A stretch of 64,000 nucleotides of DNA from Fibrobacter succinogenes (GCA_902799745.1 CADCBQ010000004.1:104220-168219); one strand, 5' to 3'; shown: positions 17,762 through 27,816, counted from the first letter of the stretch. Program-made: numbers and translations. The notes: generated by a model from the sequence alone, not told the origin.

Positions 17762-19825
17762 ATGCAGGTTTCACGTAATAATCTGCTGTTCGTCCTATTG
17801 TTTGCGGGAGGAATTGTCCTCCCGACGGCAATTCTATCCTTCTTAAGTTTCAGGAACATTCAGAACGAGATTTACCTTTCGCAAAAGAACTTTGACGAAA
17901 ATTTGAATGCATTTCAAAGCGAAGTCGAAGAAGCGATTGAAAAGGAACAATCTAAGATCTACCAAGAGACCAAGGCCGCCTCGCTTTTTCTGTACGAGCA
18001 ACCGCAAGGGCTCCTGGACTTTGGCCACGCAACCGAATTCAAGTCTGTCGAAGGACTTGACGCCATATTCCTGTTCAATAACGGGAACCTGATTTATCCG
18101 GACCTTTCTTCTAAAAAGTTTTTCAAGTCATCTAATTTTTCGAATAGCGTTCCCTCGACTCTCGACAAACGGCTTTACCACGAAGAAACAACGGGACTAA
18201 AGGATAGTGTCGCACAAAAAATCTATCTGGAACAACGATCCAGGAGTCTTAGGCCGACCAGTTTTTTCTTTGAAACCAAAGACGAACAGATTCAAAATAT
18301 TCTGGGACTGATCCGTTTCTACTACAAGAACAAGAGTTACGACGAAGCGTTACACCTGCTTGAAATCCTTGAAAACAACCCGCACCAGCAGGGCTACTTG
18401 CATGCAGACTTGACCTACGCCGTATTCCTGCTTCATTTTGAAATTTTGGTAAGCCAAAGAAAGCACCAGGAAGCGCAGGACTTCTGCCTTTCGGTTTTGG
18501 CACAGTTCCTTGAAAAGCAAAACATCGACGACATTTCGTCTTCCAGGTATTTCTTCGAATCGGCATTCACCCAAATACTTTCTTTTGAGAACCTGTCGCA
18601 AGAAAAGCGCGAAGCGTTCTGGAACTTACGCGAGAACTTCAACCGCCAGCTCGGATACATGGACATTTTGTACTACAACCGAGACCTGTTCCAAGAAATC
18701 ATGGACGACGATGTTTCCTCAAAGGAAGGCATTCTCTACAAGAACACCGACGAAATAACTTTGTTCAAAATGTCTTACCCGTACCTGTCCGGAGACCAGG
18801 TGGTGATTGCGGTTATAAACAAGGACGCCTATAAGGCGAGGCTCCAGAGCAAGCTAAAGACGGTCATACAGACATTCAAGAACATTCCTTTTTCCATTAC
18901 CGAAAATAGCGACAAACTCATTATGGGAGAAATCCCGGAAGGGGCTCCCATTATAGCGCAGCACTATATTTCAGAAGCTCTGAATTGGGAGTTCACCCTG
19001 TACGAAAAAGACATGCAGGACATTCACAAAGAAACAAGACACCGCATGTTCTTGATGTACGGACTCATGCTATTCGCCCTCATCACGGTTATCTTCGGGT
19101 CATTCTTCATGTTCCGATTCATTACGCAGGAGCGCAAGCTTTTGGCCATGAAGGCGAATTTCTTGTCGAGCGTTTCGCATGAATTGAAGACACCTCTGAC
19201 CTCGATCAAAATGTTTGCCGAAATGATGGCCCGCGGCCGTTTGCAGCGCGCCGAAAAGGTGCAGGAATATTCAACTCTGATTGGCAAAGAAGCTTCAAGA
19301 CTTGAAAACCTGATTGGTGCAATCTTGAATTACACGCGCATGGAACACGGAACAGGGGCATTCAAATGGGAACGCCTTGATTTTTCGATTTGCGCAAAGA
19401 AAGTCTTTGACGCTGTCGAAGATATCGGAGTCGAAAAAGGACTCACGTTCTACACGCACTTTGAGCCCAATGTTTTTGTGATGGGCGACTATACGGCACT
19501 TTACAGTTTAGTTCAGAATTTGATCGACAACGCCATTAAATACACCGAAGCTCCCGGCGACATTAAGGTTGAGGTCAAAAGCGATAGCGAATGGGTCATA
19601 TTCTCGGTTGCAGATACCGGCATAGGCATCGCCACCTCTGAACAAAAAAATATATTTAATGACTTTTATAGGGTGGGTGACGAAATGACGCGCAGCACCA
19701 AGGGTTCGGGCCTCGGCCTGGCCACAGTCAAGCGCGTTGCCGAAACTCACAAGGCTACGATTTCGCTTGTCAGCAAGCCCGGGAAAGGATCCACATTCAC
19801 CGTCAAGTTTAAAAAGGCAGAATAA
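17762..19825 (+). CDS. Membrane sensor histidine kinase
   Basis: Two membrane helices (about residues 8-28 and 427-447) bracket a large periplasmic region of about 400 residues with helical, TPR-like content. The cytoplasmic part begins with the dimerisation box SVSHELKTPLTSIKMF (phospho-acceptor His473), then the ATPase domain with N box LIDNAIKYTEA, G1 VADTGIGI, F box FNDFYRV and G2 GSGLGLATV. No HAMP domain is evident. The stop is two bases before the response regulator ATG, so the pair is cognate. The ligand is unknown; the partner beta-propeller suggests envelope sensing. Confidence 0.93.
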   Translation: MQVSRNNLLFVLLFAGGIVLPTAILSFLSFRNIQNEIYLSQKNFDENLNAFQSEVEEAIEKEQSKIYQETKAASLFLYEQPQGLLDFGHATEFKSVEGLDAIFLFNNGNLIYPDLSSKKFFKSSNFSNSVPSTLDKRLYHEETTGLKDSVAQKIYLEQRSRSLRPTSFFFETKDEQIQNILGLIRFYYKNKSYDEALHLLEILENNPHQQGYLHADLTYAVFLLHFEILVSQRKHQEAQDFCLSVLAQFLEKQNIDDISSSRYFFESAFTQILSFENLSQEKREAFWNLRENFNRQLGYMDILYYNRDLFQEIMDDDVSSKEGILYKNTDEITLFKMSYPYLSGDQVVIAVINKDAYKARLQSKLKTVIQTFKNIPFSITENSDKLIMGEIPEGAPIIAQHYISEALNWEFTLYEKDMQDIHKETRHRMFLMYGLMLFALITVIFGSFFMFRFITQERKLLAMKANFLSSVSHELKTPLTSIKMFAEMMARGRLQRAEKVQEYSTLIGKEASRLENLIGAILNYTRMEHGTGAFKWERLDFSICAKKVFDAVEDIGVEKGLTFYTHFEPNVFVMGDYTALYSLVQNLIDNAIKYTEAPGDIKVEVKSDSEWVIFSVADTGIGIATSEQKNIFNDFYRVGDEMTRSTKGSGLGLATVKRVAETHKATISLVSKPGKGSTFTVKFKKAE

Positions 19826-19827
19826 CC

Positions 19828-20532
19828 ATGAATTTCAAAATACTCATCGTAGAAGACGAAGAAATTATCCGCTTGGGCCTCCAGGATAATTTTGAAATGG
19901 AAGGCTATGTCGTAGAAACCGCCTGCGATGGTGAAGAGGCTATTGCCAAGGCAGATTCCTACCAGCCCCATTTGGTGCTTTTAGACTTGATGATTCCGAA
20001 AAAGAGCGGCTTCGAAGTTTGCCGCTACATCAGGAACAAGCACCCGAATACCTATATCATTATGCTCACCGCAAAAACCGAAGAAACGAGCAAGGTGGCG
20101 GGTCTTGAAATGGGTGCCGATGACTATGTGACCAAACCGTTTTCGATTCTTGAACTCCTTGCCCGCGTCAAGGCGTTCCGCCGCCGCATAGAGCCGCAGA
20201 GCGGTAGCAGCACGGTGCAGGTTCCCGAAGTTCTTGAATTTGCAAACATCAACATCAATGTCAAGAAGTTCGAAGCGACTAAGGGCGGCGTGCCACTGGA
20301 CCTGACTACCCGCGAATACCTGATCATGAAATATTTCTGGGCACACCGCGGCGAAGTCATTCTACGTGAGACCCTGCTTAAAGAAATCTGGGGCTACACC
20401 GACGAAAACATGCCCTCGACAAGAACCGTAGACAACCATATCGCAAACCTTCGCCGTAAAATCGAAGATGACCTGGACAATCCCAAGTTCATTATTTCGG
20501 TCCGAGGCGCTGGATACAAGTTTGATGCATAA
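19828..20532 (+). CDS. OmpR-family response regulator
   Basis: The receiver domain has the acidic pair Glu9-Asp10, phospho-acceptor Asp53 (LLDLMIP), the switch region LTA and Lys in VTKPF. The C-terminal winged helix carries LTTREYLIMKYFWAHRGEVILRETLLKEIWGY and the typical TRTVDNHIANLRRKIE...VRGAGYKF. It is phosphorylated by the kinase encoded immediately upstream and abuts the next ATG without a gap. Confidence 0.96.
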   Translation: MNFKILIVEDEEIIRLGLQDNFEMEGYVVETACDGEEAIAKADSYQPHLVLLDLMIPKKSGFEVCRYIRNKHPNTYIIMLTAKTEETSKVAGLEMGADDYVTKPFSILELLARVKAFRRRIEPQSGSSTVQVPEVLEFANININVKKFEATKGGVPLDLTTREYLIMKYFWAHRGEVILRETLLKEIWGYTDENMPSTRTVDNHIANLRRKIEDDLDNPKFIISVRGAGYKFDA

Positions 20533-23055
20533 ATGAAACCGATTAGAACAAACATAAGGCTTTTGCAATTACACACGGCAGTTACGCTCGTGTGGTTATG
20601 CGGGCTTGTTTCTCTCGTTTTTGCCGAAAAGATGGAAACAAGCATTCAAGAAGCCCTCTACTTGTTTGAACTGAAAGGTGAAACTACCGAAGCGATCAAG
20701 ATGCTCGAAAACGCCGCCATGAAAGGCGACGAAGACGACAAGGAAAAAGCGTATTTTTACCTGGGAAAAATCCAGGAACTTTCCGACAATAAGACTCTGG
20801 CAAACTTTTACTACGAGCAAAGCCTCGCCAAAACAAACGAAGTTGCCAAAGCATATTGGCTTTCGGAACGCGAAAGTGCGACCAGCAGCAAACCAGAAGC
20901 ATTGCTTCGAGCACCGCTACAATTAAAGAGTTCGATTCAAAGAACCTTCGGCAAGGATCCGACTTTCTTGCTTTTGAACGACGGTACCATTTGCAAGATC
21001 AAGGACGATCGCGTCGAAAACATTGCGATAGCTCCTGCAAACAAGCAAATCTTCAACATTGACCGTCAAGGAATCTGGTACCAGCCCATAGACCAGGACA
21101 GTCTTGTTTTCAAGGCATTCTATGCTAGCGCACCGAGCAAGAGTTACCCCATTACCAATATCACGCACCTCCTTGTCAACGGCAACCGAGTCATCGTACA
21201 AAGCGAAAACCAGCTTTCAATTTTAAACAACAAGCGTTTGGTCGCACAAGTTGCGGACAAGTATAACGGCTGCGTTCCCGAAGGCTTTTTCACTCCCACG
21301 AACGAATTCGTCCTGAACTGCACCGACAATGCTCTTCACTTTATTTCTTCGGAAGACGGGTCAACTAAAAAATCCATCGCTCAATTCGATGTCATCAAGG
21401 AAGTCTTGATTGACAAGAACATTCTCTACCTTGTATCGGGCAATTACCTTTACGCCTATCTGCCCAAACTGAGGACTTCCCCTCTTTGGAAAATTTCGGT
21501 CAGCAACATTGAAAACATTTTCCTGTTTGAAAAAGAAATCGTCTTGTTCGAAGCTTCCGGAAGAATATCCCTCGTCGATAAGAAAACCGGCTTAACCCGC
21601 AAAACGATCCGAAGCGACGCCTCTTCCATTTATCCTCTTGCAAAGGGAACACTTGGGCTCTTTTCTGCCGAAGGCGCCATTACCGCCGTAGACACGATCC
21701 TTAATCCGCTATGGCATTTTAATTTTGCAAAACCTGTCGAACAAGCTCCCATTTACACGAACGGAAACCTCTACCTGTATTTTGGCGACCGCAAGCTCGT
21801 TTCGATTTCGCCGCATTATTACGGCAAGAAAATTCTGCTTTCCGAAATAGTCGCACGAGAAGCCGCCGCCATTACCGAACACGAAGAATGGGAAGACCTC
21901 CCCCCCGTTCTAGATTCCTTGTTTAAATTGGAGCCGGGCAATGCGGAAGGTTGGTTCTTCAAAGCGTTGTATCTTGAGCAAAACAACGGAAGCGACCGTG
22001 AAAAACAAAAAGCATGGGCCGAAGCGGTAAGACTTTCTTCGAGCAATCCACAAACGACACAGCTGATCTTGAATCGCTACGGGAAAGCCGTCGGCGCAAA
22101 ATTCGTGACAATGCTTCCAATTTCGCCCAAGACGCGCTATCCACAATTCTTCAGCAACAAGAAATATCTTTATACGATTGACCCCGCTGCCGACAGGCTG
22201 TTCTGTATCAATGCCGAATCGGGAGAAATTCGCTGGACAAAATACATCGGAGCTCTCGACAACAGCCCCGTCATCGAAAACGACGAAAATACGCTCGCCA
22301 TTGCCTCGGGCTACAACATTTATATCTACGACTTGAACAAGGATTCATCCCCTGCGATGTTGCAGCTCCCGGGAAAAGCTTTCAAGTTGAATATAACGGA
22401 CGAAGCCGTTTATGTTTCGACCTGGAACGGATTCTTGCTCAAGATTCAAAAAAACGACTATAAGCTCGCATGGTCCAGAAAAATCTTCTCGGTTCCGTTC
22501 CTCCATTCCAAGGCAGAAAAGACGATTTACGCCTGCAATCTCGAAGGCGAATTCATTGCATTGGAAGATGAAGACGGACAGACCAAGGAACACTCTCTCC
22601 GTAAAATTCAGGGACAGGTATCACACCTTCTCACAGCAGATTCCATTACGGCCGTTGCAAGCGGAAACAAGCTGTATCTTTTCAACCAGAAAAAGAAAGA
22701 CTCCTCCCCGCTCCAGATCCTGATGGAAAACGCGGTCTCTTCGCTTCAAGTCATCTCTGACCATGGCGAAAGAAAATTCCTCGTAGGACTTTCCGATCAA
22801 TCCATTTTACTTTACTCCGAAGCAGGTGCGCCCTTGTGGAAATTCAACGGCAAGAACGCCATATTCCCGAAGCCCTTTGTAAAAGACGGTTTTGCTTGGA
22901 TAGACCAAGGAAACGAAGTTATCGGAATATCGTTGAAAACGGGAAAAAAAGAGCGTAAATTCAGTACTCCAGGCGGAGCGGGCACACCGTTTATACTGAA
23001 TCATACATTGTTCAGCGCGTCTCCGAAACGTCTTTTGTACGGATTTTCATTATAA
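20533..23055 (+). CDS. Exported PQQ-type beta-propeller protein
   Basis: A signal peptide (to about residue 31, LVSLVFA) is followed by a TPR-like segment (about 35-120, SIQEALYLFELKGETTEAIKMLENAA) and then two stretches of beta-propeller repeats with Gly/Trp strand ends, for example GEIRWTKYIGALDNSPVIENDENTLAIASGYNIYIYDL and APLWKFNGKNAIFPKPFVKDGFAWIDQGNEVIGISLKTG near the C terminus. The ATG directly follows the response regulator stop, so all three genes form one operon. A ligand-presenting or scaffold role for the two-component system is inferred from position only. Confidence 0.85.
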   Translation: MKPIRTNIRLLQLHTAVTLVWLCGLVSLVFAEKMETSIQEALYLFELKGETTEAIKMLENAAMKGDEDDKEKAYFYLGKIQELSDNKTLANFYYEQSLAKTNEVAKAYWLSERESATSSKPEALLRAPLQLKSSIQRTFGKDPTFLLLNDGTICKIKDDRVENIAIAPANKQIFNIDRQGIWYQPIDQDSLVFKAFYASAPSKSYPITNITHLLVNGNRVIVQSENQLSILNNKRLVAQVADKYNGCVPEGFFTPTNEFVLNCTDNALHFISSEDGSTKKSIAQFDVIKEVLIDKNILYLVSGNYLYAYLPKLRTSPLWKISVSNIENIFLFEKEIVLFEASGRISLVDKKTGLTRKTIRSDASSIYPLAKGTLGLFSAEGAITAVDTILNPLWHFNFAKPVEQAPIYTNGNLYLYFGDRKLVSISPHYYGKKILLSEIVAREAAAITEHEEWEDLPPVLDSLFKLEPGNAEGWFFKALYLEQNNGSDREKQKAWAEAVRLSSSNPQTTQLILNRYGKAVGAKFVTMLPISPKTRYPQFFSNKKYLYTIDPAADRLFCINAESGEIRWTKYIGALDNSPVIENDENTLAIASGYNIYIYDLNKDSSPAMLQLPGKAFKLNITDEAVYVSTWNGFLLKIQKNDYKLAWSRKIFSVPFLHSKAEKTIYACNLEGEFIALEDEDGQTKEHSLRKIQGQVSHLLTADSITAVASGNKLYLFNQKKKDSSPLQILMENAVSSLQVISDHGERKFLVGLSDQSILLYSEAGAPLWKFNGKNAIFPKPFVKDGFAWIDQGNEVIGISLKTGKKERKFSTPGGAGTPFILNHTLFSASPKRLLYGFSL

Positions 23056-23064
23056 CATAAAAAA

Positions 23065-23090
23065 CACCCTTGAAATGGGTGCTTTTTTTG
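23065..23090 (+). terminator. Terminator of the two-component operon
   Basis: CACCC and GGGTG pair around TTGAAAT and a run of seven Ts follows. Confidence 0.85.
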
Positions 23091-23170
23091 TCTTGTAAAC
23101 AAATTTTGGTGGTTTTTTTGCTAAAAACACACTAAATTTATATTAGGTTTATGGGACTAAAAGGAAGACA

Positions 23171-24943
23171 TTGGATAACACCATGAAAATACGTGCAAGA
23201 AAAATATTCACCCTGGCAACCGCTCTTGGGGCGTTCTTTGTTGTTGGTTGCAACGAAGAAACCAAGACGACTCCCGAGAAGGCCCAGTCGGAATACGATC
23301 GCAGCGAAACCCTGTACATCGGAGGTTTTGACTGGACACCGCCTTCCTCTTTTAATCCGCTAGATTACAACCCGAATTTCCCGATTGACGGCAACTGCCG
23401 CATTACCTACGAGTCTCTGCTCGCCTACAACCAGTTGAGTGGCGAACTTGAGCCTATGCTTGCCGATAGCTACACCAGCGACGAAGACAAGATTACCGTC
23501 CACCTGGATCCCAAGGCAAAATGGAGCAACGGATCCCCCGTTACCGTCGACGACGTTCTTTACACATTCAAAATTGACTCCATGTTGCCGACACCTAGAC
23601 ACGGCAACTGGCAATTCCTGAGCGAAATCACCAACGACGGTGGCAACAACATTTCGTTCCATTTCAGCAAGAACAAGAATCCTTTAATCATTCTGAACGC
23701 CATTGCTGAAACGTCAATTCTCCCGAAGGCCGTTTTTGAACCGCTTGTCCAAGGGGCGAAGTCCGGCAAGGGTTACGACATGAACCGCATCGCCGAATTC
23801 AAGAACGATTCGATGCCGGTCGTTTCGGGTCCGTACAATATCAAGACCTATTCTCCTGACCAAATTGTATTGGAACGCAATGACAAGTATTGGGGCAACT
23901 ACAAGTTCAGCGGCAAGAAGCCCTCGCCCAAGTACATCATTCATTCCCTGTACAACAGCAACAACCAGTTTAACAGCGCCATGACCAAGGGCAACCTGGA
24001 CATTTCATCGGTGTTCCTCCCCCGCATCTGGGACAAGGCAAAAGACAGCATTCGTGCCTGGAGCCGCAACGAACCGTACCACCTCCCTGGGTCCATTACA
24101 ACGCTCTTTATCGCACACACGCGATCCCCGTTCAACGACGTGAACCTCCGTCGCGCCATGATGCATTCCATCAATTTCGAAAAAATCAAGGCACGCGCCG
24201 TTTCGAACTACACGCCGGTGATTCAGCCTGGATTCATTCTGCCCTTCGGAACCGAATCCAAGTATTTCAATAAAGAAGATGCCGACAAGTACGGTTACTC
24301 CTACGATATTGAAAAGGCTAAGGAAATCTTGACCAAGGCCGGCTACAGCTGGGATGAAAGCGGAAAGCTCCTCGACAACAAGAAAGAGCCCGTTCGCAAC
24401 ATCACCATCGAATGCCCGCAAGGTTGGACCGACTGGGAAGACGCCATCAAGGTAATCGTGGAATCCCTCGGCGAAATCGGACTTACCGCCGAAGAAAAGT
24501 TCGTGGACTATAGCGTATGGGACAAGAACCTGCGTCTCGGCACATTCGACCTCGCCATGAAAACCCAGACCGCAGAGCTTTCCGCAGCATCTCCCTGGAA
24601 CCGTTTTGATCAGGTCATGAGCTCTGTTTCGCTCAAGCCGATTAACGAAGAGGCCTTTGCAAACCAGGGCCGTTACAAGAACGAAGATGCAGACAAATTA
24701 ATCGAGAAGATCCCGGCAATTACCAACGAAAAGGAACTGATCGCCGCTTACCGCGAACTGAACAGGATTTTCATGGAAACGATTCCGGTCATTCCGGTCA
24801 TGTACCGCCCCACGCAGTACTACCAGTTCTCGACCAAGCACTGGACCAACTTCCCGACCGAAGAAAACCCGTACGCACCGCCGCAGAGCCTTGTGGTTGC
24901 AGCTGGCGTAAAGGCTCTCTGGAAGATTACTCCTGCGAAATAA
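23171..24943 (+). CDS. Solute-binding lipoprotein of family 5 (oligopeptide type)
   Basis: A lipoprotein signal ends in FVVGC, then the family 5 ABC binding fold: GGFDWTPPSSFNPLDYNPNFPIDGNCRITYESLLAYNQLSGELEPMLADSYTSDEDKITVHLDPKAKWSNGSPVTVDDVLYTF is the diagnostic N-terminal block, and AHTRSPFNDVNLRRAMMHSINFEKI the central one. AAGGA five bases upstream favours the TTG at 23171; an ATG at 23183 is the alternative. No permease or ATPase gene is adjacent, so its transporter is elsewhere. The ligand (peptide, sugar or other) cannot be told. Candidate promoter boxes TAAATTTA and TATATTAG lie at 23133-23146. Confidence 0.9.
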   Translation: MDNTMKIRARKIFTLATALGAFFVVGCNEETKTTPEKAQSEYDRSETLYIGGFDWTPPSSFNPLDYNPNFPIDGNCRITYESLLAYNQLSGELEPMLADSYTSDEDKITVHLDPKAKWSNGSPVTVDDVLYTFKIDSMLPTPRHGNWQFLSEITNDGGNNISFHFSKNKNPLIILNAIAETSILPKAVFEPLVQGAKSGKGYDMNRIAEFKNDSMPVVSGPYNIKTYSPDQIVLERNDKYWGNYKFSGKKPSPKYIIHSLYNSNNQFNSAMTKGNLDISSVFLPRIWDKAKDSIRAWSRNEPYHLPGSITTLFIAHTRSPFNDVNLRRAMMHSINFEKIKARAVSNYTPVIQPGFILPFGTESKYFNKEDADKYGYSYDIEKAKEILTKAGYSWDESGKLLDNKKEPVRNITIECPQGWTDWEDAIKVIVESLGEIGLTAEEKFVDYSVWDKNLRLGTFDLAMKTQTAELSAASPWNRFDQVMSSVSLKPINEEAFANQGRYKNEDADKLIEKIPAITNEKELIAAYRELNRIFMETIPVIPVMYRPTQYYQFSTKHWTNFPTEENPYAPPQSLVVAAGVKALWKITPAK

Positions 24944-24967
24944 GAAAAACACATTTATCGCTTTTGA

Positions 24968-24995
24968 AAACGCCCGTTTACAGGGCGTTTTTATG
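24968..24995 (+). terminator. Terminator after the binding lipoprotein
   Basis: AAACGCCC pairs with GGGCGTTT around GTTTACA, followed by Ts. Confidence 0.85.
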
Positions 24996-25050
24996 TTTTT
25001 AGCCCACAAAAAAACTATTTTTTACGCGATACTTCTTAATGGAGGCCCCT

Positions 25051-25860
25051 ATGGGTAAATCTCGTTTTATTTTGCCAAATGCTTTTACCAGCATGAATTT
25101 TCTTCTGGGCGTTTTTGCCATTTGCTGGGTGACCGGCGCTTTCAGTTCTTTTACTTCTTCTGACCCTATCCGTACCGGAGCCTATTTCATTATCTTGAGC
25201 GTTCTCTTGGATAAGCTGGACGGATTTGCCGCTCGCCTCGTGAACGCAAGTTCCGAGTTCGGCGCCCAGTTCGACAGCCTTGCCGACTTGATCGCATTCG
25301 GCCTTGCACCGGCCTTTACGATTTTCTTCGCCTATAAGACCCTGTCCCCGGAATGGTTCCAGGCGAACGGCGTGCTCCTGATTGTCACCTTCTCGATTTA
25401 CGTGCTTTGCGCCGCCATGCGCCTCGCCAAGTACAACGCCTGCGATAGCGACACCTACCACCACCACTTCTCGGGTCTTCCCTCTACCTTTGCAGGCGCA
25501 ATCAACGCCATCTTGGTAGTCTTCCTCAAGTCCAAGGGTCTGTTCGAAAACCCCGAAAGCCCCATGATGGTCATCCCCGTACTCGTGATGCTGGTAACCG
25601 GCCTCCTCATGGTGAGCCCGCTCTTCTTGCCGAAGCTCCAGCCCCGCAAGAACCAGTTTTTCAACATCGGCCAGGCAATCCTGATCGTGATTACCTATAT
25701 CTGCGGTTTCCTGTTCATTTCGGACAAGGTTCCGTTTATCCTGGAATACCTACTGATTCTTTGCAGCACCTACCTGGTTGTCGGATTCACCGTAGGCCTT
25801 GTCCAGCGTAAGCGAATCATCGAAAACGCCGAAAAGAACAAGGTCGAAGAACGCCGCTAG
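25051..25860 (+). CDS. pssA: CDP-diacylglycerol-serine O-phosphatidyltransferase
   Basis: Makes phosphatidylserine, precursor of phosphatidylethanolamine, in the inner membrane. The CDP-alcohol phosphatidyltransferase signature is exact: Asp54-x2-Asp57-Gly58-x2-Ala61-Arg62-x8-Gly71-x3-Asp75-x3-Asp79. Six to eight hydrophobic helices are visible in 269 residues, typical for the membrane-bound type II enzyme. The ATG at 25051 follows GGAGG (25041-25045); an earlier ATG at 25039 overlaps that site. The stop shares CTAG with the convergent peptidase gene. No psd gene is adjacent. Confidence 0.93.
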   Translation: MGKSRFILPNAFTSMNFLLGVFAICWVTGAFSSFTSSDPIRTGAYFIILSVLLDKLDGFAARLVNASSEFGAQFDSLADLIAFGLAPAFTIFFAYKTLSPEWFQANGVLLIVTFSIYVLCAAMRLAKYNACDSDTYHHHFSGLPSTFAGAINAILVVFLKSKGLFENPESPMMVIPVLVMLVTGLLMVSPLFLPKLQPRKNQFFNIGQAILIVITYICGFLFISDKVPFILEYLLILCSTYLVVGFTVGLVQRKRIIENAEKNKVEERR

Positions 25861-26549
25861 ACGTTTTCAAGCCATTCGGCAAACGAATGGGCGTAGCGGT
25901 CAAACAAGGCCTCTAGAGACATTCTCGGAAGTTCCAGGGTAACGCACCCTGGACTTTTTTGTTCCTTGCACCAGGTGCCAAGGCTCCCCGGAGTCGGGTA
26001 ACCGATATCGGCATGCCAAGGCAAATTAAAGACGCTGCACAAATCCTTTACAAGATCCGTACATGCAGGAGCATCGACGCAGGCAATAGGCGCATGCATC
26101 GAAAGAACATTCTCGGGAGAAAGGGAACGAATAAGCGCAACAAGCGCAGCCGTTTCAGGCTCGCTTCCGGGAGCGCTTCCTGCAGAAAGAAAGGTGTCGC
26201 GCGGAGCTTCTAGAATGGAGCGAGAGCATACAGGTTCCTTGCTCCAATTTTCCGTCGGGAAGTTTCGGTTCAGGTCTACCCCATTGGCATTTCCACGAGT
26301 ACCAAGCGTCATGCCGTCGGGATTGGCGCAAAGGACGAAAGCGACTGATTCAAAAGGCTTTTCAAATGCCCGAAGGACTCGGCTCAGCAGGAACGTGGTC
26401 TCGGGTTCTTCGCCGTGGATGCCCGCAATCACCAGCAAGCGGCATTTACCGGAACACGGAATATAGCGCAAGGGCGTACCGAGAACGGAGTACCCGTATT
26501 CAACAAAGGGCAAGCGAAGGATTCCACGGGTTTCAGGAGCAAATGGCAT
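25857..26549 (-). CDS. mpaA: M14-family murein peptide amidase (MpaA-like)
   Basis: Zinc carboxypeptidase that would cut the gamma-D-Glu-diaminopimelate bond of murein peptides during recycling. Zinc ligands are His45 and Glu48 in AGIHGEEPE and a His in LSMHAPI; substrate residues appear in GVDLNRNFPTENW, and the catalytic Glu in CVTLELPRMS. 230 residues without signal peptide, so cytoplasmic, like MpaA. It is the last gene of a ruvC-vanY-mpaA run, 14 bases after the carboxypeptidase gene. The gene symbol is by similarity. Confidence 0.8.
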   Translation of the reverse strand: MPFAPETRGILRLPFVEYGYSVLGTPLRYIPCSGKCRLLVIAGIHGEEPETTFLLSRVLRAFEKPFESVAFVLCANPDGMTLGTRGNANGVDLNRNFPTENWSKEPVCSRSILEAPRDTFLSAGSAPGSEPETAALVALIRSLSPENVLSMHAPIACVDAPACTDLVKDLCSVFNLPWHADIGYPTPGSLGTWCKEQKSPGCVTLELPRMSLEALFDRYAHSFAEWLENV

Positions 26550-26563
26550 AACGAGTTCAATAC

Positions 26564-27238
26564 CTACACAAAATACGGGTAGATGTAATTTTCAGCGAGC
26601 GATTCCAAGTTATCGAGCAAGGCAGATTTGCAAGCGATATCGGTCTTTTCGTAGAGGGAGCGAAGGTCTTTGAGCGAGAAATTTTCGAGGTATTTTCGCG
26701 AGGTCGGCAAGTGCGCAATATGCCATTTTTCGGGCTGAATCTTGCCGCGACCAGGCACGAATACGCGTTCGAAGCCGAAGGACTCGCCCGCCCCGATCAG
26801 TTCCGTGAGCTTTTCATGGAAGGGGCGGAACATGCCGTCACATTCGGCGGGGGTGAGTTCCACTTCGTAGTCCGCAGGACAGGCATTACCATCGACCACA
26901 TCCAAATCGGAGCCCAAATGGTGACGGCTTGCGCCAGGGAGCGCCGACCAGGTTAAAATCGCATACATCAACTCTTCTTCGTCCGTCGGGCGCTCCATGG
27001 GGAGTCCTTCGGCAGAAAGCAGCTTGAGTTCGCCATTTGCCTTGCGGTTCCAAATCGAAAGCTGTCGTTCGAACGGGCGGTAGGCAGATTCTATGCGGAG
27101 GGCAAAGCCGGCCTTTGCAAAGGTTTCTTTTAATTTGTTGTAATCGCCGAGGATCTGTTTATCAACGATGTAGCCATCTACATTGACAAAATCTGCGGAG
27201 TCAACCGGGCGAAGGCCATAACAAATCTTGGAGTCCAT
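26564..27238 (-). CDS. D-Ala-D-Ala carboxypeptidase, VanY/M15B family
   Basis: M15 zinc peptidase motifs are visible: SAYRPFERQ, PGASRHHLGSDLDV (zinc His and Asp) and EKWHIAH (catalytic Glu and zinc His). No signal peptide is seen in 224 residues, so the substrate may be cytoplasmic muropeptide, which suits the neighbouring MpaA-like enzyme. Its ATG overlaps the ruvC stop as TAATG, implying coupled translation. Confidence 0.85.
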   Translation of the reverse strand: MDSKICYGLRPVDSADFVNVDGYIVDKQILGDYNKLKETFAKAGFALRIESAYRPFERQLSIWNRKANGELKLLSAEGLPMERPTDEEELMYAILTWSALPGASRHHLGSDLDVVDGNACPADYEVELTPAECDGMFRPFHEKLTELIGAGESFGFERVFVPGRGKIQPEKWHIAHLPTSRKYLENFSLKDLRSLYEKTDIACKSALLDNLESLAENYIYPYFV

Positions 27239-27816
27239 TAGACTTTGCCTCCCATTTTTTCAATCAAATCTAGCCACTGCTTGGTAGTCGCCTTCTTTTT
27301 GCGCACGACCTTCTTTTTACCGAGAACCTTCGACACCGCATCGTTCAACGGAGACGGATTTGCATGAGTCCATGCGATTGCAAGGGCATCGGAGGCATCG
27401 AGAGGCAGGTCGCCCCCCTGGATTCCGAGGCGTGCAAAAATCATATTCGCGACTTGTTCCTTGGAGGCTCCGCCATCGCCTGTAACCGCCTGCTTTACTA
27501 CACGCGGACTGTATTCGCTATACGCAATTCCGCGCTTGCGGCAGGCCACCAGAACGGCTCCACGAATGTGTCCAAGGACCAAAGCGCTCTTGGCATTTTT
27601 TGCAAAGAAGATTCCTTCCATGCCAAAAGATTCGGGCTTGTACTTGTCCAGCAATTCTTCGAGCCCGGACACGATATGCAACAGTCGGTCTTCGAGCGAA
27701 TGACTTGCAGGAGCGTGCAAAGTTCCATATTCAAGGACCTTTACTTTTTGCGCATTCGACTCGATAAATGCATAACCGGTCGTAATGGTGCCGGGATCTA
27801 TTCCAAGGACAATCAT
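27238..27816 (-). CDS. ruvC: Holliday junction endonuclease RuvC
   Basis: Resolves four-way junctions in recombination with RuvAB. The catalytic acids are Asp7 (GIDPGT), Glu67 (GMEGIFF), Asp140 and Asp143 (LDASDALAIAW). The core fills about 165 residues; a Lys-rich C-terminal extension (KKKVVRKKKATTKQ) of about 25 residues is unusual. ruvA and ruvB are not in the window. Divergent from the 27894 gene with 77 bases between. Confidence 0.96.
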   Translation of the reverse strand: MIVLGIDPGTITTGYAFIESNAQKVKVLEYGTLHAPASHSLEDRLLHIVSGLEELLDKYKPESFGMEGIFFAKNAKSALVLGHIRGAVLVACRKRGIAYSEYSPRVVKQAVTGDGGASKEQVANMIFARLGIQGGDLPLDASDALAIAWTHANPSPLNDAVSKVLGKKKVVRKKKATTKQWLDLIEKMGGKV

